From contig JANPIX010000009.1 in NCBI GenBank assembly GCA_031425195.1, forward strand, positions 186,001 to 250,000: a DNA stretch of 64,000 nucleotides, written 5' to 3'. Numbering within the stretch: the stretch's first letter is position 1; every line of letters begins with the position of its first letter. This DNA is from JANPIX01 sp031425195 (GTDB lineage: Bacteria > Pseudomonadota > Alphaproteobacteria > Rhodobacterales > Rhodobacteraceae). A program made the position numbers and the translations under genes. Positions 16,694 to 24,799 of the stretch are shown in pieces. Below the pieces are notes generated by a model. It searched no databases. It was not told the DNA's origin and saw nothing but the letters and a program-made list of their open reading frames with translations.

Positions 16694-18208
16694 CTAGTGG
16701 CTGACGATCAGGGACATGATACGTTCCTGCGTCGCCTCGGCCGCCGTCAGTTCCCCGACCAGCGACCCTTCGTTCATCACATAGATCCGATCACACATGC
16801 CCAGAATTTCCGGCATCTCGGACGAGATCATTACAACGCCTTTGCCTTCATCGGCCATGCGGTTCATCAGCCCGTAAATCTCGAACTTCGCGCCCACGTC
16901 GATGCCACGCGTCGGTTCATCCAGAATAAGGACATCCGGTTCGGTGAACATCCATTTCGACAGGACCACCTTTTGCTGATTGCCGCCCGACAGGTTCACC
17001 ACGCGCTGAAAGACGGATGGCGTGCGGATGTTCATCGCCTTTCGATAGGTTTCCGCAACCTTCTGTTCTTCGCGGGCATTGATGATGCCGTTCTGCGACA
17101 CCCCCGCCAGATTGGCGAGACTGATGTTGCGCAGGATCGGTTCGTCCAGCACAAGGCCAAGCGCCTTGCGGTCCTCGGTCACATAGGCAAGCCCCGCATC
17201 GACGGCCTTGACCACCGTTGAACAATCCGCCGGGGCACCCTTCATGCGCACCTCGCCACTGATGTTCTTGCCATAACTCTTGCCAAAAATGCTCATCGCA
17301 AGTTCCGTGCGCCCCGACCCCATCAGCCCGGCAATCCCAACGATCTCGCCTTTGCGGACATGGAAATTTACATCGCGGATCACCTGCCGGTCGGCATGTT
17401 CGGGGTGAAAGGCGTTCCAGCCCGACACTTCCATCAACACCTCGCCGGGGCTGCGGCTTCGGTCGGGATAGCGGTGCGCCATGTCGCGGCCCACCATGTC
17501 GCGAATAATGCGGTCTTCGCTGATTTCATTGCGCGGGATGGTCGAAACCGTCGCCCCGTCACGGATCACCGTGATCCGGTCGGCCACGCGGCTGATCTCG
17601 TTGAGTTTATGACTGATCAGAATCGAGGTGATGCCCTGCGCCTTCAACTCCAGCAGCAGGTCCAGCAATTTCTGGCTGTCGGTTTCCTGCAAGGCGGCCG
17701 TCGGTTCGTCCAGAATCAGAACCCGCACATCCTTGGCCAGCGCCTTGGCGATTTCGATCAGTTGCTGTTTGCCCACGCCCAGCGATTCCACGATTGCCGT
17801 CGGTGGTTCATCAAGGCCGACCTTGGCCAGCAGCGTCTCGGTCCGCTGAAAGCATTCGCGCCAGTTGATCACGCCGCCCTTGGCCACCTCGTTGCCCAGA
17901 AACAGGTTTTCCGCGATGGACAGCAGGGGCACCAGCGCCAGTTCCTGATGGATGATGATGATGCCGCGTTTTTCGCTGTCACTGATCCCGCGAAATTCGG
18001 CAGGCACGCCGTCGATCAGGATCTGTCCGTCATAACTGCCCGCCGGATAAACCCCCGACAGAACTTTCATCAAAGTCGATTTGCCCGCGCCGTTTTCACC
18101 GACCAGCGCATGAATCTCGCCCGGTTCGACCGTCAGGTTGACATTGTCCAGCGCGCGAACCCCCGGAAAGGTTTTCACGATGGCGCGCATTTCAAGGATG
18201 GGCGGCAT
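16694..18208 (-). CDS. gguA: Multiple-sugar ABC transporter ATP-binding protein GguA
   Basis: A 504-residue tandem ATPase with two nucleotide-binding domains, typical for the ribose/galactose class. Domain 1 has Walker A GENGAGKST (about 37-45), LGVGKQQLIEIAKAL in place of the signature, and LILDEPTAAL. Domain 2 (about 260-500) has the degenerate Walker A GLMGSGRTEL, an intact signature LSGGNQQKVVLSKW, and LILDEPTRGID. The degenerate second site is normal for this family. It energises GguB. Confidence 0.94.
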   Translation of the reverse strand: MPPILEMRAIVKTFPGVRALDNVNLTVEPGEIHALVGENGAGKSTLMKVLSGVYPAGSYDGQILIDGVPAEFRGISDSEKRGIIIIHQELALVPLLSIAENLFLGNEVAKGGVINWRECFQRTETLLAKVGLDEPPTAIVESLGVGKQQLIEIAKALAKDVRVLILDEPTAALQETDSQKLLDLLLELKAQGITSILISHKLNEISRVADRITVIRDGATVSTIPRNEISEDRIIRDMVGRDMAHRYPDRSRSPGEVLMEVSGWNAFHPEHADRQVIRDVNFHVRKGEIVGIAGLMGSGRTELAMSIFGKSYGKNISGEVRMKGAPADCSTVVKAVDAGLAYVTEDRKALGLVLDEPILRNISLANLAGVSQNGIINAREEQKVAETYRKAMNIRTPSVFQRVVNLSGGNQQKVVLSKWMFTEPDVLILDEPTRGIDVGAKFEIYGLMNRMADEGKGVVMISSEMPEILGMCDRIYVMNEGSLVGELTAAEATQERIMSLIVSH

Positions 18209-18238
18209 GGCGGTCTTGGGCTTTCAAATGGCAGGAAT

Positions 18239-18264
18239 GGCCCGCCCCGGCATGGGGGCAGGCC
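18239..18264 (-). other. Intercistronic hairpin between chvE and gguA
   Basis: Arms 18239-18248 and 18255-18264 pair at nine of ten positions around a 6-base loop. It lies just after the binding-protein stop and before gguA and lacks a T-tract. This position is typical of elements that keep binding-protein mRNA more abundant than the membrane components. Confidence 0.6.
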
Positions 18265-18283
18265 AAGCAGTCACGTTGCCAGA

Positions 18284-19351
18284 TTACTTGATCTGGTCAG
18301 CGGTGTAATAGCCCGATTCAACCAGAACCTTGTCGATGTCGCCCACGCTCAGCGATACCGGTTCCAGCAGATACGACGGCACAACCTTGACGCCGTTGTC
18401 ATAGGTGGTCGTGTCGTTGATTTCCGGCTCCGACCCTTGCAGCAGGGCGTCAACCATTTTCACGGTCACACCGGCAAGGGCGCGCGTGTCCTTGAACACG
18501 GTCGAATACTGTTCGCCCGCAATCATCGATTTCACCGACGGGATTTCAGCATCCTGCCCGGTAACGATCGGCATCTTCAGATCGCCCGAACCATAGCCGA
18601 CACCCTTGACCGACGACAGAATACCGATCGACAGGCCGTCATAAGGCGAAAGCGCGCCGTGCAGCGCCTTGTCGCCATAGTTGGCTGACAAAAGGTTGTC
18701 CATGCGGGCCTGTGCCACAGCACCATCCCAACGCAGCGTGCCAACCACGTCCATGCCAACCTGACCGGACGGAATGACGATTTCGCCGCTGTCGATCATC
18801 GGCTGAAGCACCGACATCGCGCCGTTGTAGAAGAAGAATGCGTTGTTGTCGTCTGGCGATCCGCCAAACAGTTCGACGTTCCACGGTTTCACGTCCGGGA
18901 AACGCTCTTTCAGACCGGCAACCAGGCTCGACGCCTGCTGCACGCCGACTTTGAAGTTGTCGAAAGTCGCATAGTAATCTACCGCACCGCTGTCACGGAT
19001 CAGACGGTCATAAGCGATGACCTTGATGCCTGCTGCCTGAGCGTTTTCCAGTGCGTTCGACAAGGTCGTGCCGTCGATGGCCGCAATGACCAGAACATCA
19101 ACACCCTTGGTGATCATGTTTTCGATCTGCGCCAACTGGTTCGGAATGTCATCTTCGGCATATTGCAGATCGGTGGCGTAACCCGCTGCGGTGAACTGCT
19201 CCACCATGGCGTTGCCGTCCGAAATCCAGCGCGCCGATGATTTTGTCGGCATCGCGATGCCGACAGTGCCTTTGTCCTGTGCGACGGCCGGCGCCATGGC
19301 CAGACCCGCGACAAGCGCAAGCGACGTCAATGCTGACGTGAAAAGTTTCAT
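18284..19351 (-). CDS. chvE: Periplasmic multiple-sugar-binding protein ChvE
   Basis: A 355-residue periplasmic-binding protein with an N-terminal signal peptide (MKLFTSALTSLALVAGLAMAPAVA). KSSARWISDG, AAIDGTTLSNAL, IAYDRLIRDSG and VTGQDAEIPSVKSMI are hallmarks of the ChvE/galactose-glucose group. In Agrobacterium ChvE binds several aldoses for uptake by GguAB and for VirA signalling; here only uptake is suggested. I chose ATG 19351 because it starts the signal peptide, with a G-rich ribosome site; the frame upstream is not protein-like. It is the first gene of a six-gene minus-strand operon. Confidence 0.94.
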   Translation of the reverse strand: MKLFTSALTSLALVAGLAMAPAVAQDKGTVGIAMPTKSSARWISDGNAMVEQFTAAGYATDLQYAEDDIPNQLAQIENMITKGVDVLVIAAIDGTTLSNALENAQAAGIKVIAYDRLIRDSGAVDYYATFDNFKVGVQQASSLVAGLKERFPDVKPWNVELFGGSPDDNNAFFFYNGAMSVLQPMIDSGEIVIPSGQVGMDVVGTLRWDGAVAQARMDNLLSANYGDKALHGALSPYDGLSIGILSSVKGVGYGSGDLKMPIVTGQDAEIPSVKSMIAGEQYSTVFKDTRALAGVTVKMVDALLQGSEPEINDTTTYDNGVKVVPSYLLEPVSLSVGDIDKVLVESGYYTADQIK

Positions 19352-19459
19352 GTGTTTCCCCCCTGTCGCCGGTTCGCGCCTCTGCGCTGCCCGCGACTGA
19401 TCATGACTGGACCCAAGATGATCCGCGCATAGACTAGACAGGAAACGATATACCATTCA

Positions 19460-19490
19460 AATATGATGATTGTTCATCTGCATATCAACA
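19460..19490 (-). promoter_or_regulatory. chvE promoter overlapped by a 20-bp palindromic operator
   Basis: On the minus strand TTGATA (19488-19483) and CATATT (19465-19460) are separated by 17 bases, a plausible sigma-70 promoter. The sequence TGTTCATCTGCATATCAACA (19471-19490) is an inverted repeat with eight of ten matching pairs and covers the -35 and most of the spacer. It contains a T-N-A type LysR arrangement and lies 11 bases before the LysR start codon. Control of both chvE and the LysR gene is likely; which protein binds is inferred. Confidence 0.55.
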
Positions 19491-19500
19491 TCGGTATACC

Positions 19501-20448
19501 TTGCCCGCACGTCTTCGATTTGACCAACTGCACCTCCGTCACCTTGCCCTTGTCAGCGCGATTGCCGAACACCGGCAGCTGTCGCTGGCGGCATCGGCGC
19601 TGCGCATCAGCCAACCCGCCGCCTCCCGCACCTTGGCCGAGGCCGAGGCGCGGGTGGGCGGCCCCCTGTTCCTGCGGCAGCCAAAGGGGCTGGACCTCAC
19701 CCCAGTCGGTGACGCGCTGGTGCGCCGGGCGCGCAACATTCTGAACGAACTGGCCGATGCGCAGGACGAAGTGGCCCGTCTGCGTCAGGGTCGCGGCGGT
19801 GTGGTCCGCATCGGCGCCGTCACCGGGGCGGCTGTCGGCTATGTCGCCCCCGCCTTGCGCCATTTGCGCACCCTGATGCCCGAGGTGGAACTGCACGTCG
19901 ATGTCGGCACGTCTGACGCGCTGATGGCCGGGCTTCTGTCATTGCGCCACGATCTGATTCTGGCGCGCCTGCCGCCGCGCCTGCCCGTGGAACCCCTTAC
20001 CCTGCGGCTGGCGCGGGGGGAAACCATTCACATCGTGGCCCATCCCAGTCACCGGCTGGCGCAACGCGATGTCGCGACGCTGGCCGATCTGATCGACGAT
20101 GAATGGGTGATGCAGGGCCCCGGCACGCCCATCCGTCGCGCCATGGAGGAATCCTTTCTGGCCAAAGGCCTGGCCCTGCCGCGTCTGGTGGTCAACACGG
20201 CGTCACTTCTGATGGTGATGGCGCTGGTGGACCATCCCGCCACCGTCTGCGCCGTCAGTGCCGAAGTGGCCGATCTGTTGACCAACACCACCGGCGGCCT
20301 GATCCGCCTGCCCATGGAAAGCCCCATCACCGTGGCCCCCTACAGCCTGATTTCACTGCGCGATCATCAACTTTCCCCCGCCGCCGCGCGCTACCACGAT
20401 GTGCTGGCCAGCCTGATCGGCGGCAAGGCACTTACCCCTTCGGCATAA
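19501..20448 (+). CDS. LysR-family regulator of the chvE operon (GbpR-like)
   Basis: A 315-residue LysR-type regulator. The N-terminal helix-turn-helix spans about residues 20-45 (LSLAASALRISQPAASRTLAEAEARVG), followed by the sensor domain with VRIGAVTGAAVGYVAPAL. The start is probably TTG 19501: there is no in-frame ATG between 19459 and the HTH, and the ribosome site is not obvious. It is divergent from chvE, the same order as gbpR-chvE in Agrobacterium, where the protein governs the galactose-binding protein according to sugar availability. The symbol is not assigned, since homology to GbpR is judged only from context and motif. Confidence 0.85.
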   Translation: MPARLRFDQLHLRHLALVSAIAEHRQLSLAASALRISQPAASRTLAEAEARVGGPLFLRQPKGLDLTPVGDALVRRARNILNELADAQDEVARLRQGRGGVVRIGAVTGAAVGYVAPALRHLRTLMPEVELHVDVGTSDALMAGLLSLRHDLILARLPPRLPVEPLTLRLARGETIHIVAHPSHRLAQRDVATLADLIDDEWVMQGPGTPIRRAMEESFLAKGLALPRLVVNTASLLMVMALVDHPATVCAVSAEVADLLTNTTGGLIRLPMESPITVAPYSLISLRDHQLSPAAARYHDVLASLIGGKALTPSA

Positions 20449-20474
20449 ATCGGCGGGCGCACCTCACTGCGCAG

Positions 20475-20504
20475 TTGAAAATGAGGGACGTACCGCAATA
20501 TGCT
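20475..20504 (+). promoter_or_regulatory. Promoter of the TIM-barrel/dehydrogenase/lacI unit with operator in the spacer
   Basis: TTGAAA (20475-20480) and TATGCT (20499-20504) are 18 bases apart. The spacer is ATGAGGGACGTACCGCAA (20481-20498), which matches the reverse complement of the palindrome at 24703-24720 at 16 of 18 positions. This is the arrangement expected for repression by the LacI protein encoded at 23659-24681. Confidence 0.65.
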
Positions 20505-20563
20505 GCAACCAATCACCGTGCCGCAAACCAACAGGCGCGGGGCACGCACCGGAGGAGACAGCC

Positions 20564-21616
20564 ATGAAAACGATCAAGGGCCCCGCCCTGTTCCTTGCGC
20601 AATTCGCGGGCGACGCAGCCCCGTTCAATTCCTGGGACAGCATTACCAAATGGGCCGCCGACTGCGGCTACAAGGGCGTGCAGGTTCCCAGTTGGGATGG
20701 CCGCCTGTTCGACCTTGAAAAGGCTGCCTCGTCGAAAACATGGTGCGACGATTTCAAGGGACAGGCCGCCGCCAACGGGATCGAGGTGACCGAGCTTTCG
20801 ACCCATCTTCAGGGGCAACTTGTGGCGGTGAACCCGGTGTATGACACCGCCTTTGACGGTTTTGCCCCGGCGTCCGTGCATGGCAACCCCAAGGCCCGTC
20901 AGGCCTGGGCGGTGGATCAGGTCACCAAGGCACTGCACGCCAGCCGCAACCTTGGCCTGACCGAAATGGCAAGCTTTTCAGGCGCGCTCGCCTGGCCCTA
21001 TGTCTACCCGTGGCCGCAGCGCCCCGCCGGGCTGATCGAAACCGCCTTCGACGAACTGGCCCGCCGCTGGACCCCGCTTCTCAACATCGCCGACGAATGC
21101 GGCGTCGATATCTGCTATGAAATTCACCCCGGCGAAGACCTGTTCGACGGCACCACGTTCGAGATGTTTCTGGATCGGGTGAACGGCCACAGCCGCGCCA
21201 ACATGCTGTATGATCCCAGCCACTATGTGCTGCAATGCCTCGATTATCTGGATCACATCGACATCTATCACGACCGGATCAAGATGTTTCACGTCAAGGA
21301 TGCCGAATTCAACCCGACCGGGCGGCAAGGCGTCTATTCGGGCTATGCCCCATGGGTCAACCGCGCAGGCCGTTTCCGCAGCCCCGGCGACGGGCAGGTT
21401 GATTTCGGCTCCATCTTCTCCCGCCTGACGGCCCATGATTTCGCGGGTTGGGCCGTGGTGGAATGGGAATGCTGCCTCAAACACCCCGAAGACGGGGCCC
21501 GCGAAGGGGCTGCCTTTGTCGATGCCCATATCATCCGCGTCACCGAAAAGGCCTTTGACGATTTCGCAAGCGGCGGCACCGACGACGCGGCAAACCGCCG
21601 GATGCTGGGCATCTGA
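20564..21616 (+). CDS. Sugar phosphate isomerase/epimerase family TIM-barrel protein
   Basis: A 350-residue xylose-isomerase-like TIM barrel (AP_endonuc_2 fold). Probable metal ligands are in YEIHPGEDLFDG, YDPSHYVLQ, MFHVKDAEFNPTG and VVEWECCLK. No signal peptide is seen. A strong ribosome site (GGAGGAGA) precedes ATG 20564. It is the first gene of a four-gene unit and its stop overlaps the next start. It probably isomerises or epimerises the sugar or keto-sugar made by the neighbouring dehydrogenase; the substrate is unknown. Confidence 0.85.
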   Translation: MKTIKGPALFLAQFAGDAAPFNSWDSITKWAADCGYKGVQVPSWDGRLFDLEKAASSKTWCDDFKGQAAANGIEVTELSTHLQGQLVAVNPVYDTAFDGFAPASVHGNPKARQAWAVDQVTKALHASRNLGLTEMASFSGALAWPYVYPWPQRPAGLIETAFDELARRWTPLLNIADECGVDICYEIHPGEDLFDGTTFEMFLDRVNGHSRANMLYDPSHYVLQCLDYLDHIDIYHDRIKMFHVKDAEFNPTGRQGVYSGYAPWVNRAGRFRSPGDGQVDFGSIFSRLTAHDFAGWAVVEWECCLKHPEDGAREGAAFVDAHIIRVTEKAFDDFASGGTDDAANRRMLGI

Positions 21617-22461
21617 TGATGAAGTACGGCTTCAACCTGCTGATGTGGACAACCCACGTGACGCGCGATCACCTGTCCCTGGTCCGTGCGATCAGGGACG
21701 CGGGCTATGACGGGGTGGAAGTGCCGGTCTTTGAAGGCGCACCTGCGCACTACCAGGCCCTGCGCCAGATGTTCGCTGACGAAGGTCTGTCCACCACAGT
21801 GGTCGGTATCGTGCAGGATGAAGCGCGCAATCCTCTGTCGGACGACGAAGGGCGCAGCCGTGCCGGAGTCGATTACCTGAAATGGCTGGTGGATTGCTCC
21901 GTTGCCTTGGGGGCCGAAGTGCTGTGCGGGCCCTTTTATCAGCCCCTCGGCGTGTTCAGCGGCACAGGCCGCACCGCCGCCGAATGGGACAGGATGATCG
22001 CCACGCAAACCGCCATGGCGGATCATGCGGGGCACGACATCCTGCTTGCGGTCGAACCGCTCAACCGGTTTGAATGCTATGCGCTCAACACTGCCGCCGA
22101 TGCGGCGGCGCTCGTCGCGGCGGTCAACAGGCCGCAGTACCGCTATCTTTACGACACGTTCCACGCCAACATCGAAGAACGTGATCCCGTGGGGGCCATC
22201 CCCGCCACGGCGGCGGCCATCGGCCACGTCCACCTGTCCGAAAATGATCGCGGCACGCTGGGGCGCGGCCATGTTCCGCTGCGCGACACCTGCACGGCCC
22301 TGCGTGACGCTGGGTATCAGGGCTGGCTGACCTGCGAAACCTTCGGACTGGCGCTCCCTTCCATCGCCGCGGCGACCAAGGTCTGGCGTCCGCTCTACGC
22401 TTCCGAATCCGAGGCTTATACCCAGGCACTGGCCGCAATGCGCGCCGCCTGGACCCAATGA
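21616..22461 (+). CDS. Hydroxypyruvate isomerase/ketose 3-epimerase-like TIM-barrel protein
   Basis: A 281-residue TIM-barrel protein with the ketose 3-epimerase or hydroxypyruvate-isomerase layout: VEPLNRFECYALN with a catalytic-type Glu, LYDTFHANIEE, GHVHLSENDRGTLGRG and LTCETFG with a second Glu. The start is the ATG overlapping the previous TGA (a second ATG follows at once). Homologues interconvert ketoses such as psicose and tagatose or isomerise tetruloses and apiose-like sugars. Being encoded with a DhaKL kinase downstream, a step producing a ketose for phosphorylation is possible. Confidence 0.85.
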   Translation: MMKYGFNLLMWTTHVTRDHLSLVRAIRDAGYDGVEVPVFEGAPAHYQALRQMFADEGLSTTVVGIVQDEARNPLSDDEGRSRAGVDYLKWLVDCSVALGAEVLCGPFYQPLGVFSGTGRTAAEWDRMIATQTAMADHAGHDILLAVEPLNRFECYALNTAADAAALVAAVNRPQYRYLYDTFHANIEERDPVGAIPATAAAIGHVHLSENDRGTLGRGHVPLRDTCTALRDAGYQGWLTCETFGLALPSIAAATKVWRPLYASESEAYTQALAAMRAAWTQ

Positions 22462-22473
22462 AAGGACATTGTC

Positions 22474-23643
22474 ATGCCGATTGATGCCGCCCATGTGGCC
22501 CGCGAATCCCGCCTGCGACTGGGCATGGTGGGCGGCGGCCGTGACGCCTTTATCGGGGCGGTTCACCGCATCGCCTCGCGCATTGACGATCAGTACGACC
22601 TTGTCGCCGGTTGCTTTTCGTCGACCCCCGAAAAATCCGCAGCCTCCGGTGCCGATCTCGGCATCGCCCCGGCGCGGGTCTATTCAAGCTTTGCCGAAAT
22701 GGCCCAGCGCGAGGCGCGCCACAAGGATGGCATCGACGCTGTTTCGATCGTCACACCCAACCACCTGCACGCCCCCATCGCCCGCGAATTTCTGAAACGC
22801 GGCATCCACGTGATCTGTGACAAGCCGCTGACGGCCACGCTGGCCGAAGCCAAGGCGCTGGCCAAGGCGGCGGAAAAATCCGACGCTCTGTTCATCCTGA
22901 CCCACAATTACACCGGCTATCCGATGATCCGTCAGGCGCGGGAAATGGTGGCGGCAGGCGATCTGGGCGCCCTTCGCGTCGTGCATGTGCAGTATGTGCA
23001 GGACTGGCTGTCGACCCCGGTGGAACAGACCGGCCAGAAACAGGCCGAATGGCGCACCGACCCCGCCCGTTCCGGCGGCGGCGGGGCCACCGGCGACATC
23101 GGCACCCACGCCCACAACCTTGCGGCCTTTGTGACCGGGCTTGAAACCGAAAGCCTTGCCGCCGATCTGCACCGCTTTGTTCCGGGGCGGCAACTCGATG
23201 ACAATGGCCATGTCCTGCTGCGTTACAAGGGCGGGGCCAAGGGGATGCTGTGGTGTTCGCAGGTGTCGCCGGGCAACGAAAACGCCCTGCGCTTGCAGGT
23301 CTACGGCGAAAAGGGCGGTCTGGAATGGGATCAGGAAAACCCGAACCTTCTGTGGTTCACCCCGCTGGGCGAACCCAAACGCCTGATCACACGCGGCGGT
23401 GCGGGGTCGGGGGCACAGGCCGCCCGCATGTCGCGCGTGCCCGCAGGCCACCCCGAGGGGTATCTGGAGGGGTTTGCCAACATCTATGCCGAAGCCGCCC
23501 GCGCCATCCGCGCCCGCAAGGCAGGTGAACCCATCCCCGCCGACGTGGTGTTTCCCACCATCGCCGACGGCGTGGCCGGTGTGGCGTTTGTCGACGCCTG
23601 CGTGCGGTCTTCCGCCCGTAACGCCGCCTGGATCACGCTGTAA
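22474..23643 (+). CDS. Gfo/Idh/MocA family oxidoreductase
   Basis: A 389-residue NAD(P)-dependent sugar or cyclitol dehydrogenase. It has GMVGGGRDAFIGAVHR in the nucleotide fold, TPNHLHAPIAREFLKRG, CDKPLTATLAEA (catalytic-type Lys), and GGGGATGDIGTHAHNLAAF with the His of the GxxxDxGxH motif. ATG 22474 follows AAAGGAC. It lies between the TIM-barrel genes and the LacI gene, so it belongs to the same pathway, likely oxidising or reducing the imported sugar. Confidence 0.9.
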   Translation: MPIDAAHVARESRLRLGMVGGGRDAFIGAVHRIASRIDDQYDLVAGCFSSTPEKSAASGADLGIAPARVYSSFAEMAQREARHKDGIDAVSIVTPNHLHAPIAREFLKRGIHVICDKPLTATLAEAKALAKAAEKSDALFILTHNYTGYPMIRQAREMVAAGDLGALRVVHVQYVQDWLSTPVEQTGQKQAEWRTDPARSGGGGATGDIGTHAHNLAAFVTGLETESLAADLHRFVPGRQLDDNGHVLLRYKGGAKGMLWCSQVSPGNENALRLQVYGEKGGLEWDQENPNLLWFTPLGEPKRLITRGGAGSGAQAARMSRVPAGHPEGYLEGFANIYAEAARAIRARKAGEPIPADVVFPTIADGVAGVAFVDACVRSSARNAAWITL

Positions 23644-23658
23644 CGGTCGGGTGCGGGC

Positions 23659-24681
23659 ATGGGGCGCCCCACGGTTCACGACATCGCGCGCGAGGCTGGG
23701 GTCAGCCTCGCGACCGTCGACCGCGTGCTGAACGCTCGCCCCGGTGTCAAACAGGCGACCATCGCCCGCGTCAACGCCGTCATCGAAACCATCGGCTATG
23801 TGCGCGATGTTGCCGCCGCCAATCTGGCCCGCCAGCGCAGTTTTACCTTCGCCTTCGTGCTGCCAGACCGTGACACCGCCTTTCTGGCGTCGCTGCGGCG
23901 CGAGATCAAGGTGGCAGGCGACCATGTTCGCATGGACAGGGTCAACCTGAACCTCGTCAGCGTGGCCACGGAAAACGCCGCCTCCTATTCCATGGAAATT
24001 GACCGGCTGATCGCGCAGCAGATCGACGGCATCGCCCTGATGGCCACCGAAACCCCGCAGATCCGCGACGCCATCCGCCGCGCCCGGGCGGCTGGCGTGC
24101 GCGTCATAACCCTTGTATCGGATCAGCCGCTGTCGGAACGCGACCATTTCGTGGGCATCAACAACACCGCAGCCGGCCGCACGGCGGGCCTTTTGATGGG
24201 GCGGTTCATCGGGGCGCGACCGGGCAAGGTGCTGGTCATCGCGGGCACCATGCTGGCGCGTGACCATGCCGAACGCAGGCTTGGGTTTGATCAGGTGATC
24301 CACAGCCAGTTTCCGAACCTGACCAGCCTGCCCACGATGGAATGCCACGACGATCCCGAAGTGATCGCCGCCAAGATCCCGCCCCTTCTGGCCGATCATC
24401 CGGACATTCTGGGCATCTATTCCATCGGTGCAGGCAACCGTGGCCTGTTGCGGGCGCTGGCCGGAAACAGCACCAAACCCGTCGTTGTCGCCCATGAACT
24501 GTCGCCCCACGCGCGCGACGCCCTTCTGGACGGAACCTTTGACGTGGTCCTGACACAGGACGTCGGCCACATCATCCGCAGCGCAACCCGCGTTTTGCGC
24601 GCCTTTGCCGAAGGGCGCGATATCATTGCGGCGCAGGAACGCATCCGCCTTGACGTGTTCATCCGCGAAAATCTGCCCTGA
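23659..24681 (+). CDS. LacI-family transcriptional regulator
   Basis: A 340-residue regulator with a LacI helix-turn-helix at residues 4-24 (PTVHDIAREAGVSLATVDRVL) and a periplasmic-binding-protein-like effector domain. The second domain has VSDQPLSERDHFVGINN and a VLVIAGT segment typical for pentose or polyol sensors. It sits between the operators at 20481 and 24703, which have the form expected for its binding sites, and is the last gene of its own unit; autoregulation is likely. Confidence 0.92.
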   Translation: MGRPTVHDIAREAGVSLATVDRVLNARPGVKQATIARVNAVIETIGYVRDVAAANLARQRSFTFAFVLPDRDTAFLASLRREIKVAGDHVRMDRVNLNLVSVATENAASYSMEIDRLIAQQIDGIALMATETPQIRDAIRRARAAGVRVITLVSDQPLSERDHFVGINNTAAGRTAGLLMGRFIGARPGKVLVIAGTMLARDHAERRLGFDQVIHSQFPNLTSLPTMECHDDPEVIAAKIPPLLADHPDILGIYSIGAGNRGLLRALAGNSTKPVVVAHELSPHARDALLDGTFDVVLTQDVGHIIRSATRVLRAFAEGRDIIAAQERIRLDVFIRENLP

Positions 24682-24697
24682 CCTGCGCAAACAGAGG

Positions 24698-24727
24698 TAG
24701 ACATGAGGTACGTCCCTCATTTATGGT
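24698..24727 (+). promoter_or_regulatory. Promoter/operator of the two-ATPase importer operon
   Basis: TAGACA (24698-24703) and TATGGT (24722-24727) are 18 bases apart. The spacer is filled by ATGAGGTACGTCCCTCAT (24703-24720), an 18-bp inverted repeat with eight of nine matching pairs. The same element occurs, in inverted orientation, at 20481-20498. It is the best operator candidate for the adjacent LacI gene. Confidence 0.65.
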
Positions 24728-24799
24728 CACAAGGGAATCACAGGGGACTGTCCCGCAGAGGATGGCCCCGCCAACGGTTCGTTAACGGGAGGATTATTG

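Noticed and set aside
15475..18208. Riboswitch or leader peptide in the sugar operon
   Set aside because: Gaps between these genes are ten to a few tens of bases and show only ribosome sites and a hairpin; nothing riboswitch-like is visible.
22684..24720. A 678-codon minus-strand frame over the dehydrogenase and LacI genes
   Set aside because: Low-complexity His/Gly/Asp-rich protein with no recognisable domain; the plus-strand genes are well supported.
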